A stretch of 64,000 nucleotides of DNA from Cladocopium goreaui (Eukaryota > Sar > Dinophyceae > Suessiales > Symbiodiniaceae). Numbering within the stretch: the first letter of the stretch is position 1; each line of letters starts with the position of its first letter. The notes below the pieces were generated by a model. It saw only the letters and a program-made list of their open reading frames with translations, made no database searches and was not told where the DNA came from. Positions 53,820 through 64,000 of this stretch are shown one piece after another. The DNA is taken from assembly GCA_947184155.2 (NCBI GenBank), contig CAMXCT020000506.1, positions 167,501 to 231,500 of the forward strand, written 5' to 3'. The position numbers were made by a program, and so were the translations under genes.

Positions 53820-54472
53820 GTGAGCGAGCTGAACCAACTGCTTTCTCGCAGCTCGATCCTGGCACAACCGTTTTGGGTATCAGACACTCAAACAGAATGG
53901 GCGGGCTGCAGTTTTTCTCGTGGAGAATGAGGGCGAGGATGATGAGGAGGAGATGAGGATGAGGATGAGGATGAGGATGATGATGATGAGGAGGATGATG
54001 ACGACGACGACGACGATGATGATGATGATGACAACGATGAGGATGAGGATGAAGATGAGGTGGAGGATGAGGAGGAGGAGGAGGAGGAGGACGACGACGA
54101 CGACGACATTGATGTTTCCTGCCCTCATCGAGTCCTTGCGAGGCTGAGGGATCAGCCATCATCCATCGATGATCAAGACTTGATGCGCCGCGCTGCTCAC
54201 GGCTTGAGCCCTTTGGGCTTCATTGACACAGCAAATGACAGGACAACGGGAAAAGAAGAACCTGTAACTAGGACCTGTTGGAGCAGAACCGACGGTTCAA
54301 GCAACAGCATAAGAGATCATAGAGTTCCCAGGGAAACACCCAACGTTTAGCATGCAAAGACGTCGGGTATGTGTACATATACAGAGACAACATACAACAG
54401 CCTCCAGCCAGCCAGCCACAGTATGACACAATAAGAGGTGTGCATGACCTTGCTGTTTGTTGGCCTCCAGCC
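53820..54472 (+). other. Interval with a second GAG/GAT/GAC triplet array
   Basis: A GAG/GAT/GAC triplet array occupies about 53930-54106 (it would read as an acidic run). An open segment after it (LARLRDQPSSIDDQDLMRRA) is not recognised. No further MFSD5 exon was found. Confidence 0.6.
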
Positions 54473-57400
54473 ATGACAGACAAAGAGGCTGTTTGCGTTG
54501 GGGTCCGGCTGAGACCGTTCGTTGCCTACGAACAGGGGCAGCAGCAGCCGCTGGCTCAGCGCACGGGTGACCTTATTGGGATGAGTTAACAGCTAGCACC
54601 CCGCATTCTGCCGGATAGTAAGCACTGCCGCTCCCCAAAGATCATCAGAAATGGGTTTCCCGGAAGAAGTTGGGCAGGTTGGTGGCTATCCCTCCAAGAT
54701 GCGCCGAGGTGTTTGACCATTTCTGACAATGTCGTGCAGGTGGGAAGCTTACAGGGCATTTCGGGTGGTGATTTCCAAGGTGGGCCCACAGAGTTAGGAT
54801 CATAAGACGATCCCAGTTGATGGGCATTGCAACAACATCCACTTGTAACCGCTGGCCACCGGTGCAAAGTTCAGCCCCCAGCTGATGGTTGGTTAAGTTA
54901 TTTGTGACTATGGACTCCTTTGCATCGTGGAGAGGAGGACGGAGAGAGATTCGCTCACACCCACCATCGTCAATCTTCATCAACCATTCACTCCAGGGGT
55001 TGTCTCAAGCTTGGGAACTCCCAAGCCCCAATGGCTCATCATCATTTTCCCCATTAAGATGGCCAAAATACACATGCTAGGTACCTATGGATGAAGAATC
55101 TTCCACATCTGGTTCCCGAGGTAGATCCCAGCGTGGCGGAGCAATCCGCCAAGGCCAAAGTCTCGGAGTTTGCCTTCGACTGTGCCATGGATAGCACCGA
55201 TCCCATGGCACCCAGCTACGTGTCACAGGACAGGCCTTGATCAAGATCAATTTCCAAGAGCTTGATGTAGTGAATTAAAATGACGGATGGTTTGCAATGG
55301 TTTTTGTAGAATATTTGGGACATTACCAAGAACAGATGGTTTTTATAGATGATCTAACCCGATTGGCGGTGCCAGTTTCATTTTTTATCCTCTCAATCCT
55401 ACCTTTTCCATTGACCAACATTTGACTTCGAATCTCAACGCAGTCCAGTGAATTTCTGGACACCAGACTTACCAGGGTCTTGGCACCCCCCCTCAGCAGG
55501 ACAAGTGCTACCAACTAATGGCCAAGAGGATGGTCGATCATGTTCTCTCGGGATATTTCAGCTGCTTGTTCTGCTATGGGCAGACTGGCACGGGAAAGAC
55601 CACCACCATCATGGGAAAGGCCGAAAAAAGGGGGGGGATGCGGCAGAAAAAATCCTGAAATCGAAGAGACCCTGAAAAATGTAAGTGTGAATAAGAAAAG
55701 GCTTGCAGGATCATCAAGGCCTGTGGTCCACCAAGCCGTTTGCCCCCAATTCCTCGAGCTGCGTGCTGTGTATGCCCATCAGAAAGGAGGAGTGCAGCTC
55801 TTAAATCTACACATGCAGCCTCAAGAAATGGGCTTGGAAGATGTTTGTGTATATACTTGTTTGATGTGGCAATTGCCAAGTTATTGCAGTACAATTTTGG
55901 CTCGAGGCAAGCAACACCTCCAACAACTGCCTCTGACCAAAAACCAGACCCTCTTCAGGTGGAACCTGTGTCGGAGCAGGGCCTGCTGTTGCGGCTCATG
56001 AACGATCTGTTCACGGAGAAGCTGGGTGGAATTGATGAAGCCTTGGTGGATTTCAAAGGGGACCCAGAGCCGAGAGTTTGCGTTGGAAGTCGCAACCGCG
56101 CTACATATTTAATCCGGGGTGCTCTAATATATCACAACAAAATCCGCCCGCACCGAAGGTGCCGAGGCGTTTTTTGTGTGCCTGCGTGAACCGTTAGCAA
56201 TTGCATTATAGCTAATAAGCTTTAGCTTGGGGGGTGGGCATTTTTGCTCTAGAATCCTGTGTTTTTCCATGTTTTTCAAAAGGGGTCAAAATTCTTGATC
56301 TGGGCGAATATAGGCCAAAAATGGGTCAAGATAGGCCCAACATAGGCCCAACATGAGCCTAAGATAGGCTCACATGGGGCCAAGATAGCCTCAAATGGGG
56401 CCAACATACCCCCATATGGGGCCAGGATAGCCTCATACGGAGCTAAAAAGTGCCCAATAAGTGCTAAAAAAACATTCAATATGGCCAAACATCCTCCAAC
56501 ATATGTGAGTGTTATTGACGGAAACGCCAACTCCTTAGACTTCCCGAATCCATTACACTTGGTGCGGGCGGTTTTCGTCGCGAAGCGACCGTGAATATGG
56601 AAACTGCAGCGCTGCAGGGGCATGATTCGGCGTGATTCATTGATCGCGGCTTTACTCTCTATGCATCCACCCACTTTTCGAGCTCTCCTTGCTCTCCATG
56701 CTCTCTATGCTCTCTCGCTCTCGCTCTCGCTCTCCCTCCCTCTCTCTATGGCGATTTGCAATGGATACCTGCTTGGGGGTCCAGTTCCAGTCGAACAAGT
56801 TATACAACCATAGTTGTGGGGGTTATATCCCAGCTTTTGGGATTATAACCCCAACTGCTCCCCTTGCCGTAGGGATGCTGTCGTGCTTGGCGCTCAGGAT
56901 GAATCGCTTAGAAAGCGAAGGATCGGAGGTGCACTGCAAGGTGCAAATGCTAGAGGCCCAGAAGCCAGCTGCGGCTTCAAGGTTTGACTGGTTGAGTTTT
57001 AGTCTATGGCAACCCCACAAAGCTATAGAAAAGTAACATCTCATGAACATAGCGATAAATTACTTTTCTACATTCTTTTTTGGTTCCTACAATCTACTTC
57101 TAACTGCCTTCGGTCGTTGTTTTGGCGGGATGGGTTGGCACAACCAGCGGGTCGGCACAACCATCACATTTGAGGCTGCTGTAGTGTTTGGACCAGATTG
57201 GCCTCGCCAGGTCTACAACGAAAAGGTAAGAGACCTGCTGGTGCCAATGAACAGCAGCCTGGTACAGAGATCAGGCACCGGCGACAGGCCATGGGTCCTT
57301 GCCAACTATACGTGGGCTTGTCATGGCTTGTCGATGCCCCAAATCACAAGAGGTGTCTGGTGATGGAATGGAGTTACCAACCAATTTATATCAATTTATA

Positions 57401-60400
57401 ATCATTAATTGTAAACCCAGTTTGAAATCGTATGGGGACGTATCATTTTGGACAGCACTTGGGGCGAATGTCAAAAAGCTGCGCATTTGAGGCAAAGATG
57501 GAAAGGATGGGAAGGGACGACAACATCCTGAAGTGCACGTGCATCCCAAGCTTGGCGTGTTGCTTGGCTCCTTTCCATTTTTTTCCCAAGGGGTACTCAC
57601 TTTCAGCAATGCCCAACCACCATGGGTAGAGCCCAGGTATGTGAAAGGTGTAGCTGACGAGCCCGTGGACTCCTTTGAGAATTGTGTGCAACTCATTGAG
57701 CATCTTGACTGAGCATGGCGCCATGGGGTCTGAGATTTTCGGATCCTGGCCACCTTGAGAGCTCATTTGCTCATCTCAATGGGGTTATTCAACCTGACCC
57801 TTGCGCTTGCGACCTTTGAGGTACGGCAATACCATGAAGACAGTTGCAGCAACTGCAATGAATGCCAAGAGTTCGAGAGCACACACCATCTTCAAGTTGA
57901 TGGTTGAGAAGCGCCACCCGCCTGATGGCATGGAAAGTAGTGGGTAGAATGGATGTGGTTGGGGTGGGTTTCTCTTGGGTTTGGACGGCAGATGGACAGG
58001 TTGTTGCCACCTTGATCTGCCCAACATGTTTGTCCCTCGTGATTCTGTCGTGGCTCTTTGCCCATGGCTGGGAGATCTGCGATGATTCCTCGATTCCATC
58101 CCATCTTTGCCAGTTCACCTAGTAAGATAACGTCAGTGATTGGGGTTTTACATGCGCCCCAAGTGATTTCTGGATATTTCTGGCATTTTCCGAACCCCCA
58201 GGAGTTCCCCAAAGGAACCCCACTGGGGCTGTTTCTAAAAATTTGGGAAAGCCCCCCATGGCTTTCCCAAGACCCAGCGGTCCAGGGGGCGGCACGGACA
58301 ACACCATCGTCACTTCGGAGGCCTTTTTCGTGGACTTGGCAGGGCGGGAGAACGAGAAGACCACCAAGGTGCCACGGAGGGGTGGGCTCAAGGGATGTTG
58401 GGGAAAGAATCGGGTGGATTACCCCCTCAAAAAATGTGATTTTGAATGATTTTGATAGCTTTTAGAGATTTAGAGGGGAAAATGATGATAACCAAGTGGA
58501 ATTTAGAGCACCATTTTGTTGACACAAAGCCAAATGACAGGAATGTGGGGTTTCCTTTAAACAATTCCCACGAACAAGTCTGGGTGTACCAAGAGATTCG
58601 ATTGATGGTCTGTTGGAGGAACTGTTGACGAATTAGCTTTTTGGGATGACACTTTCACGAAAAAAGGCATCTCTCTGGTTGAAATAGCAGAACAAGATGG
58701 ATCATTTGCTTCTTCGAATGGCTTGAACTGTCGCTGCTCATGCCGGGTGCCATGGTTTGATGCTGCTTACTGCCTGCGTGCAGGTATCTGGCGAGAGACT
58801 CGTGGAGCTTACCTTCATCAACCAGAGTTGCTGGCCTAGTACTGGGGATGTTTAGTGCATTTCATGCAGTTTCACACCTTGAGGATCAAGAGGAAGATCA
58901 TGAATTGGGAAGGCCCACATCACATCACTCCTTAAATTTAAATAGCCAAGGAGATGCAAACACCATGACTCTGCTGGAAATAATGAACACCCTTTGGTAA
59001 TCAAACATGGCAATGGAACATCCCCTAAAAATAGAGGCATCATCTATAAATGGTGGGTTTTCCATTTCCGGAGGGCCTATCATATTGCATTAAATTATAC
59101 TCATACTGTCCTTTGCTATCTTATACTCCTATATATCAACTTCCCAATATTTGAGAAGTTGAAGTTGGGTCTTGTTCAGTGTTACACCCAAGTTGGAGAG
59201 AGAGAGAGAGAGATTCAGAGCCTCAACCACCTTTCGGTCCATCAGTTCGCTCTGCCATCCATGAATTACAACAATTCACCTCTCCTTTAGGTTTCCTATC
59301 GTTGAAGCTTCCGCTCACCGCTTTGCGCGGTACTACTGGTATCATATTATCACCATGAAATTTCAGTACAGACTATATGCTCATTACATTCCCTTTTTCT
59401 TGGTTCCTTCCCCATTTTTAGGGTCCCAGACTTGGTTCAATACAAACACATCTGCCGGACACCTTTTATTAAAACCTTTTTTCGGGGGTTAAAGAAGACC
59501 GGTTTTCAAGGGACAGTGTTCCACAACTCTCCCCTTCAAATGATTCAAGCCATCCATACCCATCCCATTTCTTGGACCATGGGAGTCTTCAGCCAGGCTT
59601 GATGTGGCTGGCCAGCTGTATCCAAGCCTTAGCCAAGCCGGATAGCCGCAAGAGCATGGCCCCTGGGGCGGCGGCCACGAATCTGATGTCGCGTTTCAGG
59701 AGGGGAGCTTTTGGTGTGGGTGGAATATGGACATGAATATCATACATGTTACACACGCGCACACACACACATATATATATATATATTTGTATATATATAT
59801 ATTTGTATATATATATATTTGTATATATATATATATGTATATATAATTATATCATGGTATATATATATACATATATATATAGTACCCAGCTCAAGCGTTT
59901 GCATGCACTGGCAAAATACACATATGGGTATTATGGATCAAAACCTACTTATCCGAATTTGCAGAAGGAACGCGCATTTGCCAGCTATTGAGATCCATAT
60001 AAACATGAGATGTAGTTACAAACATGAATACAATCAAGCAAATAATGTTTTGACGTTACATTTCTTGGATCCATGAAGTGAGAGGAAAAGGCACATTACA
60101 CTTGATTATTTTGGGATATTTTGGGGATGTATTAGATGTGATATGATGGGAAGAACGGGCTACAGCCATCAGTAGTGGAGATTTAAGTGGCATGGGTGGA
60201 AGAGGAATAATGATGCTTGAGGATATTGAATGGTTAAAGGTTGTCTAAAGAAGATGTTTTGAAATGTCTCAATTTGTGTCAGGATCTACTATCAGGCATC
60301 AGGTGAAGTTTCATCCTTCCCACGTTTCACTTAGCCTGGGTTCCGTTCCCCTCCGGGTATCAAACATGGGAATTGGAAATCCACGAACCAACTGGAGGTT

Positions 60401-63400
60401 TATAGCTGGGAAAATCAACCACCAAAAGGCGGTTTCCTGAACTGGTGTAGCCTCAAATCATCCAAATTAGTCCGTTTTAGTATTGAACACCATGGTGACT
60501 TCGGGATCCCCCATTTCACCCCCGAAATTTGACCAACAAAAAATCTCGCAGGAATTCCAAGTTGACGCTGCTGCTCTCCAATGCCTTGAGTGGCAACAGC
60601 AAGACCTCCATGATCGGCACCTTAAGCCCAGCCTTGGCGAATTTCGAGGAGAGCTACAGCACCTTGACCTTCGCCTCGACGGTGAAGAACATCAAAATCA
60701 AGGCGAAACCCGCCTCGGCGGTGGATAAAGATGCGCTGGTGAAGAGCTTGCAGGAAGAGTTGCAACACTTGAAGGATGCCTGGGCTGCCTGGAACTGGAA
60801 ATTGATTTTTTTTTACCGAAAAATATTTTTGGAGGGGGAAAGGGAAGGTTGTTTCCCGCTTTCTGTTGTTTGGTGACTAATTTCAGCTTTGTTCTGGTAA
60901 GTTTCGGCCATCAATGCTGTGGTATGAAGGAACATGAATGAACATGCTACATGTACATATTCAATTTGAATTATCGTGGTGTTGGTGTGATTTTGTTGCC
61001 ATTGTTTGCTGCAGGGGTCGTCACATGTCACCATTTGCATGGTAAAAATACATTTTTTGGTGGTTAGATATGGGTTCACCCCCGCTAAAGGTGATGTTAA
61101 TTCACACCTTAAACTAATTAAAATACATCATTTTCCATTGATCAATTAGTGGTAAACATTGTAAATCAATTGAGAATTCCCATTCATTATTAAAAATAGT
61201 GGATCAACCACCATTGACGGTTCACGTTAACCACCCTTCCGCCAGGAGCAGCTCGCGGAATCCGAAGAGAAGACTCATGCGGATGCCTTGACGGACAAAT
61301 TGGAGGACCCAAATGGGTGGCTGCACACTTCTTGGGTTGCAATCATATACCAGAATATCTCAGATATACCAGAATATCTCAGATGTATCAGATATGTCAG
61401 GTTTCAAAATGCCTGGGAAAAGGCTCGGTGTTTTAACCTTATCGATATGATGTCTTTTTTCGACTGATACTGGGTACCGGCTACGGCGCGCCAGGCCACT
61501 GAAGCCTTGATGGAACGCTACCGCAAGGGCTGGGAGGAGGCGCAAAGCGAGGCCAAGCGTTTGATGTCGCAGCGCGGCGCGGATCTGGAGAAGTTGGGCG
61601 CGCCTCGGTGGAGCTGGGCCGTGCATAGTGTGTTGGCGCGCACCAAGGACGGGGGGTTGGGGAATGTTGGGGATTGGGATCTGAAAGATGTGGGTTTATG
61701 ATCCGTTTATGATGTTTATGCGGTTTATATGTGGAATAATCAGAGACACTCTCCATTTTTTGGAAGCAACTCATAATTTTTGGAGAGGAGGATGGGCATG
61801 ATAGGCTTGGGAGTTGATCCCAATAATAAGACAAGTCCCAAGGCCCCCAAGAAATAAGACATTGACATGTGTAAATAATCCGTGTTCGCGCCACAATAGT
61901 GAGCCCACAGTCGTAACTGGGATCAACCAGCCATTTGGATCATTGGGATGCAGCACAAGACCCACAAATATAGGTGGACTAGGAGCGGTCATGGAGGACA
62001 CCCTCGAAACATGACATGGGGGGGTACCAATGATCCACCAGATTTGTAGTCATTTTCGGTTTACCAGTGGCACAGGAGGACTCGAAGAGGATCCCGCATT
62101 TGGCGAATTATTCGGATGATCCTCACATGTGTGGCAGGCTTATGTTCCACCCATTGCAGGTGGGACGGGAATATTCCCTGGGTTTCAACCAGAAGGTTTC
62201 TGGCCTGAAAATTGGTCAAGATTTTGGACTGCTTTGGGCTTTGGGTTTGTTGCCAGTGGACTGGGCTTTCCTTTCCCCTCTTGATTCTTGTCCATGGCTG
62301 ACTTTACAGTGATTGGGCAGCCAGTGTTTCCTCATAAACTACTGAGTGAACTACTGCTTATATGTGGATGGTCGGTAATTCAGAGTGATGATTGACATAC
62401 GTCCATATCCCACTAGCCGCTAGCACCTCTCCGTTTTTATTCATGGTGAATGAGCCACACATTAATACACATTAATTATTGATGGTGAATGATGGCATAA
62501 TTAATGCTGGCTATTATTGATGGTTATCCCATTGGCCCCTCTCCACACCCCGGCTCCATGCCAAGGTCTGTGACTTTCTCGTTCCTCACGGCCTGGGCAT
62601 CCAGCAGGCTATGCAACCTCTGGGAGGATGGATGGGGCATGTTTGGCCCTAAACGCAAGCCCCAAAATACTGCATATATATATATAATATTTTATGTAAT
62701 ATATAGGCACACACACACATATATATAGACTAGATATATGATATGATATGATATACCGGGCATTGCTGATGAGAATGCCACTAGTGTTGGGTTGACTTAC
62801 ACCCAAACTTACCAGGCATATGTTTTCCAAATGGCTTGAAGGCTTTTATCACAGTTGACACCATTTTTTGTTGAAACGGCCAAAACATGTTCAAGTTGAA
62901 GCTGTCATTCTTGTCGGCTAACATATATGTTGGTCAATGTCACCAGTTGAGACCTCCCATTTTTTGTCTAAAAAGCACGTGAGACCCCACGCTAACCTGT
63001 TTTGTTTGGTTCGACCGCCGTTCTGGGGTTAAACCCCAAAACGTTTGTGCAACATTTTCCAACCTCGAAATGATGCAGTTTTCTATCCTCCACGACATCC
63101 TCAGGAAAACCTATCATGTACCCTCCAGTAATCAAACATGGGAAATCCCCAAACTCAGTTTTCGGGAAAGGGGGACGTTTCCCAGCAATGTTTCTAGACC
63201 CCCAGTGCTTCCCAGGTAACCTGCTACATCCAGCGCGACGCCACGGGACGCCTCTTCCTTCGCCCTGCTGCTGCGGCGGAGCCCAGCGAGCGATCCAGCA
63301 GCGAGGATGAGAACAGCGAGGACGACGAGGAATGGCAGCCGCCACTGAAGAGTTCACTGGTGGCCTGCATTGAGGTGCCATTTCAAATGAAATCGGATCT

Positions 63401-64000
63401 TTCTTTTGGGGGGGATGTTGATCGATGTGCTTTTTTTGGGGTTAAAGGCAGCCGCAAGTTGAACAACATGGATGTTTGGTGGCTTTTGGATGGTTGATGG
63501 ATCAATGCTGTTCAAATCCTGAGGTTTTCCGATAGAATAATCTTTAGCAACGCTGGGGTGAAGCCACCAGCTTAATTTTTAAAATACCAAGACTGATCCC
63601 TTTCTCCTAAGGAAAATTCTACTCAGTCACCATGGTGGAAGAGGGAACCATGTGGATACACTGTATTTGTTCACTTTAGGTTCCCATTGTTCCAAGGTGT
63701 TCATTATGATCGTGGACTGGGTTCATCTCATTTTTATATCCATTTTGATTTAGAATCTAGTTTGCCTACATATTGTTTTGTTTTTCTTTGTTAAGCAGCA
63801 ATAATGGTGATTTAACCAACACATATGGGGATATCATGGGGATTTCGTTGATCATTTCGGCTGGTGCCAGGTGAACGGCCGTCGCCTGCAGGAACTGGAA
63901 GCCATTGAGCTACAGCATTTGGATCGTGTGGTGCTGGGGCGGTCAGTGTCACTTGGTTGTGGATACAGCCGGAGATGGTCATCCATAGAGCCATAGGGCT
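54473..64000 (+). CDS. Kinesin-3-type motor protein with FHA domain (partial)
   Basis: The ATG at 54473 begins MTDKEAVCVGVRLRPF. Further exons in order: ~55082-55227 (SEFAFDCAMDSTD); 55497-55619 (P-loop YGQTGTGKTTTIMG); 55959 to ~56055 (GLLLRLMNDLF); 56897-56955 and 57211-57260 (VHCKVQMLE|VYNEKVRDLL, GC donor); ~57630-57705 (YVKGVADEPVDSFENC); ~57823-57895 (switch I AMNAKSSRAHTIF); 58286-58368 (switch II VDLAGRENEKTT); 58784-58828 (GERLVELTFINQS); 60552-60774 (NSKLTLLLSNALSGNSKTSM to FASTVKNIK); 61246-61305 and 61495-61597 (coiled coil); 62076 to ~62145 (PHLANYSDDPHMCGRL); 63216-63374 (acidic linker); 63871-63940 (FHA VNGRRLQ, DRVVLGRS). The PHL.N..DP motif followed by FHA is typical of the kinesin-3 (KIF1/Unc-104) family, plus-end microtubule motors. 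Continues beyond the window. Confidence 0.85.
56284..56475 (+). repeat. Degenerate 20-21-bp tandem repeat in a kinesin intron
   Basis: About nine imperfect units of the type GGGGCCAAGATAGCCTCA run in tandem. The minus strand is open through it and reads as repeated LAPYEAILAP-like heptads, but this is a consequence of the repeat. Confidence 0.7.
56692..56750 (+). repeat. CTCTCG/CTCTAT-rich simple repeat
   Basis: Short pyrimidine-rich run of CTCTCGCT and CTCTATG words inside a kinesin intron. Confidence 0.7.
59755..59882 (+). repeat. CA and TA microsatellite in a kinesin intron
   Basis: ACACACAC passes into repeated TATATATATATTTGTA units, then more TA. The open frames over it encode only Ile/Tyr runs. 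Confidence 0.9.

Noticed and set aside
53761..54162. Minus-strand Ser- or Ile/Leu-rich frames
   Set aside because: They are the reverse reading of the second GAG/GAT/GAC array.
59711..60076. Ile/Tyr-rich frames over the TA repeat
   Set aside because: They are simple-sequence readings only.
63001..63080. GGTTCGA word as a tRNA T-loop
   Set aside because: No acceptor stem or anticodon arm could be built around it.

Overview
The window looks like nuclear DNA of a dinoflagellate, most likely Symbiodiniaceae or a relative in the Suessiales. Four observations point that way. Genes are split into many very short exons. Introns use GC and probably GA donors as well as GT, usually with an AG|G acceptor. 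A 16-nt piece of the dinoflagellate spliced leader (known from memory) is present. Every supported gene and every retroelement lies on the + strand, as in dinoflagellate unidirectional gene arrays. No bacterial operons, CRISPR arrays, rRNA or tRNA genes were recognised.

Layout. 1-4.5 kb: a decayed LINE (endonuclease and reverse transcriptase, several frameshifts). 4.5-12.3 kb: a nearly intact tyrosine-recombinase (YR) retrotransposon with split direct repeats A1...B1-A2-B2. It carries overlapping gag-like ORFs and one Pol with RT, RNase H interrupted by a methyltransferase-like domain, and YR. 12.5-13.1 kb: a microsatellite block. 13.2-20.5 kb: exons of a Ser/Thr protein kinase with a complete armadillo-repeat gene (14.5-18.35 kb) between them. 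20.5-30 kb: mostly non-coding, with a few unrecognised possible exons. 30-33 kb: a MORN-repeat gene. 33.5-33.9 kb: an intronless FAM32A homologue. 34-38 kb: non-coding, with a 128-bp tandem duplication.

38.15-49.62 kb holds the most unusual object. Two retroelement units sit head to tail and share the same left block (P, about 110 bp) and the same right block (Q, 184 bp, identical). Unit 1 encodes a large unknown protein and a tyrosine recombinase. Unit 2 encodes gag, a C5-methyltransferase-like domain and RT-RNase H. Neither unit has both RT and YR, so together they look like a two-component YR retroelement. Seven copies of a small hairpin motif (consensus GGYAGC-N5-GCRCC), one with a compensatory base pair, are scattered through both units. 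Each Q carries a roughly 80-nt long hairpin, and P carries a palindrome containing a spliced-leader fragment.

49.6-54 kb: five phase-consistent exons of an MFSD5-like (molybdate-anion transporter family) gene. One of its introns holds a ~590-bp GAT array and a dinoflagellate-type dispersed repeat. 54.5-64 kb: a kinesin-3-type motor gene in at least 16 exons, running off the right edge after the start of its FHA domain.

Host genes concern cytoskeletal transport (kinesin), signalling (kinase), scaffolds (ARM, MORN), membrane transport (MFSD5) and splicing (FAM32A). They do not form an obvious pathway. Exon boundaries were placed by eye from motifs, reading phase and splice sites, so treat them as approximate.
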